This document shows, one piece after another, positions 43,919 through 52,174 of a stretch of DNA of 64,000 bases. The number at the start of each line of letters is the position of its first letter. Position 1 is the stretch's first letter. Origin of the DNA: an uncultured Roseobacter sp. (GTDB lineage: Bacteria > Pseudomonadota > Alphaproteobacteria > Rhodobacterales > Rhodobacteraceae); assembly GCF_947495025.1 (NCBI RefSeq), contig NZ_CANLXG010000005.1, positions 1 to 64,000 on the forward strand, written 5' to 3'. The notes under the pieces are model-generated. The model was given only the letters and a program-made list of their open reading frames with translations. It was not told the DNA's origin and made no database searches. Both the position numbers and the translations under genes were made by a program.

Positions 43919-45223
43919 ATGTTTACGCACAAAGACCTCGCACATCTGCAGGCACAGTCCCTCCGTATGCAGGGATTTATCCGCCAGCAGACCTACAGCC
44001 CGCAAAACGAAAAGACCCTGCGCCGGTTCTCCAGCTGGGAGGTGGCAGAGCTGATCTTTCGCGTGAACCAGTCGACGATGCGCGGGCGGCTGGCCGCTGA
44101 TCCCACCCTGCCCCAGGGCACGGTCGAGGCGGATGGTCGACAGCACTGGTACAGCCTCGAAGAGATCAACGAGCTGCGCCGCCGGCTGAAAGTGAACCGC
44201 AAATCGCTGATGCCCCACCGGCCCGCCGGAAAACGCGCGATGCGCGCCGCTATTGCCAATTTCAAGGGCGGCGCGGGCAAGTCCACCGTGGCGCTGCATT
44301 TCGCCCATGCCGCCGCCCTTGATGGCTACCGGGTGCTCTGTGTGGATTTTGATCCGCAGGCAACGCTCAGCCATTCGATGGGCCTGTCGGATGTGGCCGA
44401 AGAATACACCGTCTGGGGCATCATGGCCCGTGACCTCGCCGCCGAAACCGAACGCATGAACCGCAGCGCGCAGGGCGCCGAAAGCGGCGCCGCCCTGCCC
44501 CATCGCCGCCTGCCTTCCAGCATCACCGACATGGGGCTGGCGGATCTGCGTACCACGGACTTCATCAAACCCACCAACTGGCCCACAATCGACATCGTGC
44601 CGTCCTGTGCCAATGCGGCCTTTGTGGAATTTGCCTCTGCACAGTACCGGCACCTCAATCCCGAATGGTCATTCTTTGCCGCCGTGTCGCGCTTTCTCGA
44701 TCAGCTGCCCGCGGACGCCTATGACCTGGTGCTCTTCGACTGCCCGCCGGCCATCGGCTATCAGTCGATGAACGCGGTCTTTGCCGCGGACATGCTCTAT
44801 ATTCCCTCCGGCCCCGGCTACTGGGAATATGATTCGACGACCTCCTTTATCGGTCAGCTGGCCGAAGCGCTGGAGGACCTCAGCCGGTTTTCCGGGCTTG
44901 TCCCCGCGGGGACGATGAACCTGCCCAAGGCGTTTCTGGACCTGCGGTTCCTGCTGACGCGTTTTGAACCGAACAACGATCTGCACCGCGCGATGCAGCA
45001 GGCCTTTGTCAAAGTCTGGGGAGATAGAGTGGCCGAGCATCCCATCGAAATGACCCGCGCGGTGGAACAGTCGGGGCGGTTCCTGTCGTCAATCTACGAG
45101 ATCGACTACCGCGATATGACCCGGGAAACCTGGCGGCGCGCCCGCACCTCTTTCGACCAGGCCTATGCAGAATTCCGAACCCACCTGTGCACAGCGTGGG
45201 ACCAGCTGGAGGATGAGCAATGA
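43919..45223 (+). CDS. parA: ParA plasmid partition ATPase
   Basis: A 434-residue type Ia-like partition ATPase. It has an N-terminal helix-turn-helix region (about 1-95, including SWEVAELIFRVNQSTMRGRL), then the deviant Walker A KGGAGKSTVALHF near residue 117, and the Walker B-like LVLFDCPPAIGYQSMNA. It moves plasmid copies over the nucleoid with ParB and probably autoregulates. The ATG at 43919 follows the first palindrome. A second palindrome lies inside the gene and encodes VPAGT at residues 328-332. It overlaps parB by four bases. Confidence 0.92.
   Translation: MFTHKDLAHLQAQSLRMQGFIRQQTYSPQNEKTLRRFSSWEVAELIFRVNQSTMRGRLAADPTLPQGTVEADGRQHWYSLEEINELRRRLKVNRKSLMPHRPAGKRAMRAAIANFKGGAGKSTVALHFAHAAALDGYRVLCVDFDPQATLSHSMGLSDVAEEYTVWGIMARDLAAETERMNRSAQGAESGAALPHRRLPSSITDMGLADLRTTDFIKPTNWPTIDIVPSCANAAFVEFASAQYRHLNPEWSFFAAVSRFLDQLPADAYDLVLFDCPPAIGYQSMNAVFAADMLYIPSGPGYWEYDSTTSFIGQLAEALEDLSRFSGLVPAGTMNLPKAFLDLRFLLTRFEPNNDLHRAMQQAFVKVWGDRVAEHPIEMTRAVEQSGRFLSSIYEIDYRDMTRETWRRARTSFDQAYAEFRTHLCTAWDQLEDEQ
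44900..44913. repeat. Partition-type palindrome, copy 2 (inside parA)
   Basis: GTCCCCGCGGGGAC read as Val-Pro-Ala-Gly-Thr in ParA, in a loop between GL and MNLPKAF. Confidence 0.85.
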
Positions 45224-46293
45224 GTAAGCGGCGTGTCTTTGACATCGACTTTGACGAGACATCTGTCCCCGCGGGGACAGACGACAGTGCCGCGTCACGG
45301 CGCGGCCCGATGGCGGCGGCCATCACCGAAAACGCCGAGGCCCTGAGCGCACGGCAGAGTGCCGAGGCAGAAATCCGTGCCGAGAATGACCGCCTTGCCC
45401 ACGAGTATGTGGCGCTGAGGAAAAACGGGCAGATTGTCGGTCTGGTAGATCCCGCACAGATCAGCGCGTCAAAGCTTGTGCGTGACCGGGTTGCCGGGCG
45501 GGATCCGGAACTCGAAGAACTCAAGGCGTCGATCCGTGCGGTGGGTCTGTCGAACCCGATCCACGTCGAGGAGGTTGAGGGCGGATATGAGCTGATCCAG
45601 GGGTTCAGGCGTCTCAGCGCATGGCGCGAACTGCATGCCGAGACCGGTGATGCAAAATATGCGCGTATTCCTGCATCACTGCAGGCGCGTGGCGCGCAAC
45701 TCGACCACCTTTACCGGCGCATGGTCGATGAGAATCTGGTGCGACGCGATATTTCCTTTGCCGAGATGGCGCAGCTGGCCATGTCATATGCAGAACGTGG
45801 CGGGCACACGGTCACGGATGCGATCGAGACGCTTTATGCGTCTGCCGGGCGCCAGAAGCGCAACTACATCGGTCATTTTGTACGGCTTCTGGCGGCACTG
45901 GGCGATGACCTGAAGCATCCCGAGGCCATTCCACGCGCCACAGGCCTCAGTCTGGTAAAACTGCTTGAGGCCGGCCCCCGGTTCGCGGGTCAGGTCCGTG
46001 CCGTTCTGAACAGTCAGCCCGGCAGGGATGCCGCCACCGAGGTCAGCCTGCTGCGTGGGGCTGTGACTGGCGCCTCAAAGGCAAAGCCAGGGCCTGGCAC
46101 GGCTGTCGCGCCAAGGTCGTCCGCCCGCACGACCATCAAGCTGAACCGGCCAGAGGGTGTGGCGCGCTGTACTGCGTCTGCGGGTAAATTCGAAGTGCTG
46201 CTTGACCACGACTTCGGCACGGTCGATCCGCGCCGTCTTGAGCTTGCCGCAAGGGCCTTTCTGGACAGCCTGAAAGATCAGACGCCCAGATGA
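45220..46293 (+). CDS. parB: ParB plasmid partition protein
   Basis: A 357-residue ParB/RepB-type centromere-binding CTPase. ELEELKASIRAVGLSNPIHV and ELIQGFRRLSAWREL form the N-terminal ParB domain (about 90-150). A helix-turn-helix region follows around SFAEMAQLAMSYAERGG. The N-terminal tail contains palindrome copy 3, encoding VPAGT at residues 16-20. The last 16 bases overlap the end of bchO on the opposite strand, so the partition gene is knitted directly to a photosynthesis gene. Confidence 0.9.
   Translation: MSKRRVFDIDFDETSVPAGTDDSAASRRGPMAAAITENAEALSARQSAEAEIRAENDRLAHEYVALRKNGQIVGLVDPAQISASKLVRDRVAGRDPELEELKASIRAVGLSNPIHVEEVEGGYELIQGFRRLSAWRELHAETGDAKYARIPASLQARGAQLDHLYRRMVDENLVRRDISFAEMAQLAMSYAERGGHTVTDAIETLYASAGRQKRNYIGHFVRLLAALGDDLKHPEAIPRATGLSLVKLLEAGPRFAGQVRAVLNSQPGRDAATEVSLLRGAVTGASKAKPGPGTAVAPRSSARTTIKLNRPEGVARCTASAGKFEVLLDHDFGTVDPRRLELAARAFLDSLKDQTPR
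45265..45278. repeat. Partition-type palindrome, copy 3 (inside parB)
   Basis: GTCCCCGCGGGGAC, extended to TGTCCCC...GGGGACA, at codons 16-20 of parB, in the VPAGT reading. Confidence 0.85.
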
Positions 46294-47141
46294 TCAAGGA
46301 TGAGCCTGGCAACAGTGTCAGGGTCTTCCTCGTGCGCCAGATGGCCGACATTCTCAAGCTGCACAAACTGTGCGTCCGGCATCCGTTCTGCGGCTTTCTG
46401 CGACACCCGAGAGGGAACCGTTTTGTCCCGCGCACCCGCGATCAGCAGTGTTCGTGCGGTGATCTCGGGCAGGGCCTGCAGTAATTCGTCCAGCTCCCAT
46501 TGCGCCATCATCAGCAATGTGGCGTCTGCATGGTTCCTGTCAGCCACCAGCCGGCGGTACAGATCAAGGCCAACAGAGTCTAATTCAGAGCCTGTACCGC
46601 GTATCAGAGCCTTGACGCGCGAGGGCGTGCCAGAGGTTGCCGAGAAGACCTGTGCCGTGAAGGGAACGGCCGCCAGCATCCTGGCCAGGACCGGAAAAAG
46701 CACGCCGGCGAGACCCTGAAAGGTATCCAGCGCGGCATTGATCCCGACAACCTGCGGCGGCTGTCCCCGCGGGGACACAAGCTGCGATGACAGTCGCAGC
46801 GCCAGCGCCCCACCGGCTGAATGTCCGATGACAGCATTGGGCTGCCATCCCTCGTGGTCGCAGAGCGCGGTCACATCGTCGGCCATCGCGTCCAGTCCGC
46901 AGCGATGGCGTGCGCCCAGTTGCGTATAGCCCTGACCAGGCAGATCAATGGCCACGACACGGAAAGCCCCGGAGAGACGCGGGATCAGGTCGCGGTAACT
47001 GTGGGTGCTGCCACCGGCACCGTGCAGCATCAGGACAAGCGGGCCGGAACCGGTCTCCTGGACGTGCCACCGGTGCGGCCGCGACAGGACCTGGCGGGAG
47101 CAATCCGCATGCGGCCAGTCAGGTGGCGGCGGCCAGTTCAT
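46278..47141 (-). CDS. bchO: BchO, alpha/beta hydrolase of the magnesium chelatase cluster
   Basis: A 287-residue alpha/beta-hydrolase with LMLHGAGGSTHSYRDL (oxyanion region), the nucleophile elbow IGHSAGGALAL and a C-terminal histidine in ENVGHLAHEEDP. BchO always travels with bchI and bchD; its role is unsettled. Palindrome copy 4 lies inside, in a different reading frame (Ser-Pro-Arg-Gly, about residues 122-126). It begins five bases after bchD and ends overlapping parB. Confidence 0.92.
   Translation of the reverse strand: MNWPPPPDWPHADCSRQVLSRPHRWHVQETGSGPLVLMLHGAGGSTHSYRDLIPRLSGAFRVVAIDLPGQGYTQLGARHRCGLDAMADDVTALCDHEGWQPNAVIGHSAGGALALRLSSQLVSPRGQPPQVVGINAALDTFQGLAGVLFPVLARMLAAVPFTAQVFSATSGTPSRVKALIRGTGSELDSVGLDLYRRLVADRNHADATLLMMAQWELDELLQALPEITARTLLIAGARDKTVPSRVSQKAAERMPDAQFVQLENVGHLAHEEDPDTVARLILDHLGV
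46763..46776. repeat. Partition-type palindrome, copy 4 (inside bchO)
   Basis: GTCCCCGCGGGGAC read as part of VSPRGQ in BchO, in a surface-like loop between RLSSQ and PPQVVG. Confidence 0.85.
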
Positions 47142-47145
47142 CGGC

Positions 47146-48807
47146 TCAGCCGCCCAGAGCGGCGCTCACAGCGCCGGAGAGGCGCTGAGCGTCCGCACGG
47201 GGCAGTGCGAGGTACGGTGCGCCCAGGCGCGCTGAGAGCTCTCTGAGGGCCTCCTGTGGGCGGGCAGACATGTCGATGACCAGGGCGCTGACGCCCTCGG
47301 CACGGAGGACGTCTGCAAACCGGTCTGCATCCTGTGCGGCGGTTGCGCGGTCCGGCGTGCCGTCGAGTGCAACATTCGCGCGCCCGTCTGTCAGAATAAC
47401 CACAGTTGGTGTCAGACCACGGGCGCGGCTCTGGGTGGCCAGCGTCGCGGCCTGCTCCAGACCAGCCGCCAGAGGCGTGCCGCCGCCACCCGGCAGACTG
47501 GCGAGACGGCGCTTGGTCTGGACAAGGGAGCGGGTCGGGGGCAGCAAAAGCTCGGCACCGGTTCCGCGAAAGGCAATCAGCGCGACATGGTCCCTGGCGG
47601 CATAGGCCTGCGCCAGCAGCATTTCAACCGCACCTTTTGCTTCATTCAGGCGCGACATGGCGGCGGAACCCGATGCATCCACGGTAAAGATCAGCAGACG
47701 GTCGGATTGTTCTTCGTAGCGCTTCAGGCGGATATCGGCAGGTCGGATCAGCAGCCCGGACTGGTCGGGTTGCGCTTTGCGGCGCAGGGGTTGCCAGGGC
47801 GCGGCAGCGCGGAGCGTCGCCACAAGGTCGATGCGGGACGTGCCGTCCAGCCTGCCGGGGCGCGAGGGCAGGGGGCGCCCGCGCCGGTTCCCTTTTCGTT
47901 TTTTACCGGCACCCGCACCGCCCGAGCGGGCAGCTGTCCCCGCGGGGACAAGCCCGGCCAGCAGGTCAGCCGGCAACAGCGCCCGCACCGCATCGACCAG
48001 GATGTCACCGTCGGGCAGAGTGCTGGTCTCGCCCTGATCGCCGCCTGTGTCTTCGTCCTGGTCCGGTGGTGGCGGGGGAGGGGGCTCTGATGTGTCGCCG
48101 GGCTCTTCGGGCAGACGGGTTGCACGGTGGGGAAAAACCAGTGCGGCGGCGACTTCGACATCGGCGGCCGTTACTTCTGCGCGGCCGTTGAAACCGGCAT
48201 GGACCCGCGCCACCCTGAGTGCGGCCAGAGGGACGCGCAGGCTGTCGATCCCGAAATGTGCTGCCAGTAATGTCAGGGTCTCGCCGACCTCTGGAGAGGC
48301 TGTTACGCTGGCAGGTTCGCGTGTATCTGTCCCCGCGGGGACAAGGCCCCAGTCAGCGGGCATCCGGCCGTCCGGCGAAATGAACAGCGGCAGCCGCTCT
48401 GCGAGGGCGGCAGGCAGTGTTTCGTCGGGTTCTGCCCCCTCGTCCAGTGCGAGGATGCAATGACCCGCATCCCGGTCCAGCTGTTGCGCCAGGCGTGCCG
48501 CCAGTCCCGCAGGGCAGCGTTCCGCCATAGTCAGTAAAGCATTGACTTTGCTTTGAAAAAATCCTGAATTTTCAACAACTTGCCCGGCCTCAAGGGTCTG
48601 CGCGAGGTCAATGCCACCAAACAGCTGCTCGTCGGTGATCCCGGGATGTATGCGACGCAGGTTCATTGGCCTGATGCTGGCCAGCACGCGGTCGCGCGCC
48701 GGGCCGGCACGCATGCGGATATGTGCCCCGCCCAGGTGTCGGGGGTCAAAGAGCAGCAGGCTGAGGCCAAGGGCGGCGCGCTGCCAGCTGTCGGATGGGA
48801 CGCTCAC
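47146..48807 (-). CDS. bchD: Magnesium chelatase subunit D
   Basis: The 553-residue ATPase-like platform subunit. It has an inactive AAA+ half, a proline-rich and acidic linker (about 228-260, PPPPPPPDQDEDTGGDQ) and a C-terminal von Willebrand/integrin-I domain with the MIDAS motif DASGSAAM. It pairs with the BchI hexamer to drive Mg insertion by BchH. Two partition-type palindromes lie inside, each encoding VPAGT (residues 156-160 and 287-291), both in poorly conserved-looking loop or linker positions. It overlaps bchI by four bases. Confidence 0.94.
   Translation of the reverse strand: MSVPSDSWQRAALGLSLLLFDPRHLGGAHIRMRAGPARDRVLASIRPMNLRRIHPGITDEQLFGGIDLAQTLEAGQVVENSGFFQSKVNALLTMAERCPAGLAARLAQQLDRDAGHCILALDEGAEPDETLPAALAERLPLFISPDGRMPADWGLVPAGTDTREPASVTASPEVGETLTLLAAHFGIDSLRVPLAALRVARVHAGFNGRAEVTAADVEVAAALVFPHRATRLPEEPGDTSEPPPPPPPDQDEDTGGDQGETSTLPDGDILVDAVRALLPADLLAGLVPAGTAARSGGAGAGKKRKGNRRGRPLPSRPGRLDGTSRIDLVATLRAAAPWQPLRRKAQPDQSGLLIRPADIRLKRYEEQSDRLLIFTVDASGSAAMSRLNEAKGAVEMLLAQAYAARDHVALIAFRGTGAELLLPPTRSLVQTKRRLASLPGGGGTPLAAGLEQAATLATQSRARGLTPTVVILTDGRANVALDGTPDRATAAQDADRFADVLRAEGVSALVIDMSARPQEALRELSARLGAPYLALPRADAQRLSGAVSAALGG
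47936..47949. repeat. Partition-type palindrome, copy 5 (inside bchD)
   Basis: GTCCCCGCGGGGAC extended by T and A on the two sides; it encodes VPAGT in the BchD linker before the basic KKRKGNRRGR stretch. Confidence 0.85.
48329..48342. repeat. Partition-type palindrome, copy 6 (inside bchD)
   Basis: GTCCCCGCGGGGAC extended by T and A; it encodes VPAGT at BchD residues 156-160, after ADWGL. Confidence 0.85.
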
Positions 48808-49808
48808 CCCAGCACTTCGTCAACGATGCGCCTGACCCGTGCGCCTGACCCTGCCTCGTCCAGCGGATCGCGCCGCAGCCGGTGCGACAGGGCGGAGGGT
48901 GCGATTTCGCGCAGGTGTTCGCGTCTGAGCTTGCGCGCGCCCTGCCAGGCGGCCAGCGCCCGCGCTGTGCGCAGCAGTGTCAGCTCGCCCCGCAGCCCGT
49001 CCGAGCCAAGTGCAATGCACAGTTCGGCGCAATCCGTCAGAATCGCATCCGGGGTCTGGATCTTTGGCAGTTTCCGCCGCGCTTTCAGGATGGTGTCGCG
49101 GACCTCTTCATCGCGGGGCATCCACGTCTGCATGAAACCTTCGGGGTCGGTCTCGAACGCATCCCGCCTGCGGATCACCTCGACGCGTTCGGCGGCATCG
49201 TTCGGCGAACGGACCTCGACCGACAGACCAAAACGGTCCAGCAGCTGCGGGCGCAGCTCGCCTTCTTCGGGGTTGCCGGAACCAACCAGAACAAACCGCG
49301 CGGGGTGGCGGATCGACAGGCCTTCGCGCTCGACCACGTTTTCGCCGGACTGGGCCACATCAAGCAGCAGATCGACGATGTGATCCTCCAGCAGATTGAC
49401 CTCGTCGATGTAGAGATATCCGCGGTTTGCACGGGCCAGCAGGCCGGGTTCAAAAGCCTTTTCCCCACGTGTCAGCGCGCGTTCGATGTCCAGAGCGCCG
49501 ACGACACGGTCCTCGGTTGCGCCGAGCGGCAGATCAATTACCGGGGTCGGCCGTGTCACCAGCTTTTTCGAGCCTAATTCGGCCCAGTCGGGGCAATCAG
49601 CGACCTTTGGCGCGTTGACAGGGCAGCTTTCGACGGCGCGGATCGGCGGCAGCAGGGCGGCCAGCGCGCGCACGGCTGTCGATTTGCCGGTTCCGCGATC
49701 CCCAAAGACAAGCACGCCGCCGATGCCCGGATCGACGGCTGTGAGGATCATCGCCTGTTTCATCTCGTGCTGGCCAACAATGGCCGAAAAAGGGAAGGGG
49801 GTCTTCAT
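48804..49808 (-). CDS. bchI: Magnesium chelatase ATPase subunit I
   Basis: A 334-residue AAA+ ATPase. Walker A is GDRGTGKST (36-44) and Walker B is LYIDEVNLLEDHIVDLLLD, followed by VLVGSGNPEEGELRPQLLDRFGL (sensor I and arginine region). It forms the hexameric motor of Mg-chelatase. It overlaps crtA upstream by four bases and bchD downstream by four, so crtA-bchI-bchD-bchO is one operon. I saw no partition-type palindrome in it. Confidence 0.96.
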   Translation of the reverse strand: MKTPFPFSAIVGQHEMKQAMILTAVDPGIGGVLVFGDRGTGKSTAVRALAALLPPIRAVESCPVNAPKVADCPDWAELGSKKLVTRPTPVIDLPLGATEDRVVGALDIERALTRGEKAFEPGLLARANRGYLYIDEVNLLEDHIVDLLLDVAQSGENVVEREGLSIRHPARFVLVGSGNPEEGELRPQLLDRFGLSVEVRSPNDAAERVEVIRRRDAFETDPEGFMQTWMPRDEEVRDTILKARRKLPKIQTPDAILTDCAELCIALGSDGLRGELTLLRTARALAAWQGARKLRREHLREIAPSALSHRLRRDPLDEAGSGARVRRIVDEVLG

Positions 49809-50521
49809 GCGGGCAGTTCCAGGTGTTTGAGGGGGCTTGTGCCGCCCCAGGTGCCGGTGTCGCCGAGGATGGCGAAGCGGGCATAGAGTTCTTCGGAAAA
49901 CCAGTTGCCGTCACGCACCGCCCGGATGGCGGCGGCATGCGGGCCATTGGTGCGGGCGAAAGCGGCCATGCTGGCGCTGTCGGGCCAGATGGAAAAAGTC
50001 ACCTGATGGAAAAGCGGCACCTCACCGATACCGATCTTGAAGGCGACGTTGCGGTCGGCACCGATCATCCGGCTGATGTCGGGGACACGCTGCCAGAATT
50101 TCATTGCGATGGAGGGGCGGATCGTCGCGCGTGTCAGCGCAGCCAGAGGCCCGTCCGGTGCGCGGCCGGTCGGAGAAAAGGGCTCCTGTCCGGACCACTG
50201 CCCGCGTGACGTGCTGGTTTCAAGAATGACTGTCCAGCATTCCCCGGCCTTTGCGCGGTACCTTTGGAAAATGCCCGCTGTTTCTGTCTGGCGCCGCGCG
50301 GTTTCAGCGTCGGGCCAGCTGGCGAGTATGGCGTAAACCGCCGTGTTGGGAACCGGTGTAAAGCCCTCGCCAGTCCCTGAGCCGCAGAGCTTCCAGAAGC
50401 CGATATCTGGGACGCGGGGCAGGGCAAAGCGCGCCGCGCCCATCATGCCGAGCGCCCAGGCGCGCGCAACCGGTCCGGCAAAGCGGAAAAAGCTCAGTGT
50501 GACGATCGGAGTGTCTTTCAT
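49805..50521 (-). CDS. crtA: Spheroidene monooxygenase
   Basis: A 238-residue enzyme that adds a keto group to spheroidene to make spheroidenone, an oxygen-dependent step that gives aerobic phototrophs their pink colour. Family features are TLSFFRFAGPVARAWALGMMG and PDIGFWKLCGSGTGEGFTPVPN near the N-terminus. The ATG at 50521 is preferred over a TTG at 50548, because the TTG would start inside the PpsR operator at 50543. It is divergent from crtI. Confidence 0.93.
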   Translation of the reverse strand: MKDTPIVTLSFFRFAGPVARAWALGMMGAARFALPRVPDIGFWKLCGSGTGEGFTPVPNTAVYAILASWPDAETARRQTETAGIFQRYRAKAGECWTVILETSTSRGQWSGQEPFSPTGRAPDGPLAALTRATIRPSIAMKFWQRVPDISRMIGADRNVAFKIGIGEVPLFHQVTFSIWPDSASMAAFARTNGPHAAAIRAVRDGNWFSEELYARFAILGDTGTWGGTSPLKHLELPA

Positions 50522-50542
50522 AGCGCGCGCTGTACTCAAAAC

Positions 50543-50560
50543 TGTCAACTAAGTCTGACA
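50543..50560. promoter_or_regulatory. PpsR/CrtJ operator, crtA-proximal
   Basis: TGT-N12-ACA (TGTCAA...CTGACA) in the crtA-crtI divergent spacer, 21 bp upstream of the chosen crtA start. Confidence 0.8.
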
Positions 50561-50589
50561 CGCAATCGCGCAAATGGGAAGAACACAAT

Positions 50590-50607
50590 TGTAAATCAAA
50601 CTGGACA
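50590..50607. promoter_or_regulatory. PpsR/CrtJ operator, crtI-proximal
   Basis: TGT-N12-ACA (TGTAAA...TGGACA), 29 bp from the crtA-proximal site and 19 bp before the crtI start. Confidence 0.75.
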
Positions 50608-50626
50608 CATTTAGTGTACCTGAATA

Positions 50627-52174
50627 ATGACACGTGTTGACCCCATCGAATCTGCCGGCACCGGGGCCGGTCGCAAGGACCGCGCGATAGTGATCGGCGC
50701 AGGTCTTGGTGGTCTTGCGGCGGCGATGCGTCTTGGCGCGCGGGGATACCGCGTTACCGTTATCGACAGGCTGGATGTTCCGGGCGGGCGCGGATCTGCG
50801 ATCTGGCAGGACGGGCACCGGTTTGATCTGGGACCCACGATCGTGACAGTCCCGCAGCTTTACCGGGAGCTCTGGGCGGCCTGCGGACGCGACTTTGATG
50901 CAGATGTGACGCTGAAACCTCTGGACCCGTTTTACGAGATCCGCTGGCCTGACGGGACAAAATTCACGGCTTCTCAGGATACCGACAGAATGCGCGCCGA
51001 AGTGGCCCGCCTGTCGCCGGGGGATGTCGCAGGCTTTGACCGGTTTCTGGAGGACAGCGCGCGGCGGTACTGGTTCGGGTTCGAGGACCTGGGGCGGCGG
51101 TCGATGCACCAGCTCTGGGAGCTGATCAAAGTGCTGCCGACCTTTGCTCGGCTGCGCGCGGACCGCTCTGTCTATGCCCATGCCGCATCACGCGTGAAAG
51201 ATGAAAAGCTGCGCATGGCGCTGAGTTTTCATCCGCTGTTCATCGGAGGCGATCCGCTGCATGTGACGTCGATGTATATCCTCGTGGCCTATCTGGAAAA
51301 GGAATTCGGGGTTCATTACGCGATGGGCGGCCTGGCCGGTATGGCACGCGCGATGGCTGACGTGATCGAAGAGCAGGGCGGTACGCTGCTCATGGACACC
51401 GAAGTCGATGAGATTGTGGTGCATGATGGTGCTGTAACCGGTGTGCGGCTGGGCAGCGGGCTTGAGATGGGCGCGGACATCGTGGTCTCGAATGCCGATT
51501 CCGGGCACACCTACAATCACCTCCTGCGCAGTCACAAACGCCGCCGCTGGACGCCGAAACGGCTGGCCCGTACCCGTTATTCCATGTCGCTTTTTGTCTG
51601 GTATTTCGGGACGAAGGGCACGCGGCATGACTGGCCGGATGTGGGGCATCACACCATTCTGAACGGGCCGCGTTACACCGGTCTGCTCCGTGATATTTTC
51701 ATCCGCGGCAAGCTCTGCGATGATATGAGCCTCTATATTCACCGGCCCTCTGTCACTGATCCGTCGGTAGCGCCGGAGGGCGACGATTCGTTCTATGTGC
51801 TGAGCCCCGTGCCGCATCTGGGCCACGACAACGGTGTGGACTGGAGTGTCGAGGAGCCGAAGTATCGTGAAAAGATGCTGAAAGTGCTCGAAGACCAGAT
51901 GATGCCGGGTCTGCGCGACCGGATCAGCACCGAGGTGATTTTCACGCCAGAGACCTTCCGTGACCGGTATCTGAGCCCCTTTGGTGCCGGGTTCTCGATA
52001 GAGCCGCGGATTCTGCAAAGCGCGTGGTTCCGGCCGCACAACGTGTCCGAAGAGGCAAAGGGTCTTTACCTGGTGGGTGCCGGTACGCATCCGGGCGCGG
52101 GTGTGCCTGGTGTGATTTCGACCGCCGAAGTCCTGGACCGGCTGGTACCGGACCCGCAGGGGGTATCGCGATGA
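50627..52174 (+). CDS. crtI: Phytoene desaturase
   Basis: A 515-residue FAD enzyme that desaturates phytoene towards neurosporene/lycopene. The dinucleotide-binding AIVIGAGLGGLAAAMRLGARGY is at about 20-41. The C-terminal FAD signature GLYLVGAGTHPGAGVPGVISTAEV is typical of bacterial CrtI. It overlaps crtB (ATGA). Confidence 0.95.
   Translation: MTRVDPIESAGTGAGRKDRAIVIGAGLGGLAAAMRLGARGYRVTVIDRLDVPGGRGSAIWQDGHRFDLGPTIVTVPQLYRELWAACGRDFDADVTLKPLDPFYEIRWPDGTKFTASQDTDRMRAEVARLSPGDVAGFDRFLEDSARRYWFGFEDLGRRSMHQLWELIKVLPTFARLRADRSVYAHAASRVKDEKLRMALSFHPLFIGGDPLHVTSMYILVAYLEKEFGVHYAMGGLAGMARAMADVIEEQGGTLLMDTEVDEIVVHDGAVTGVRLGSGLEMGADIVVSNADSGHTYNHLLRSHKRRRWTPKRLARTRYSMSLFVWYFGTKGTRHDWPDVGHHTILNGPRYTGLLRDIFIRGKLCDDMSLYIHRPSVTDPSVAPEGDDSFYVLSPVPHLGHDNGVDWSVEEPKYREKMLKVLEDQMMPGLRDRISTEVIFTPETFRDRYLSPFGAGFSIEPRILQSAWFRPHNVSEEAKGLYLVGAGTHPGAGVPGVISTAEVLDRLVPDPQGVSR

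Noticed and set aside
50521..50548. TTG start of crtA at 50548
   Set aside because: It would begin inside a PpsR operator and lacks a Shine-Dalgarno; the ATG at 50521 fits the family N-terminus.
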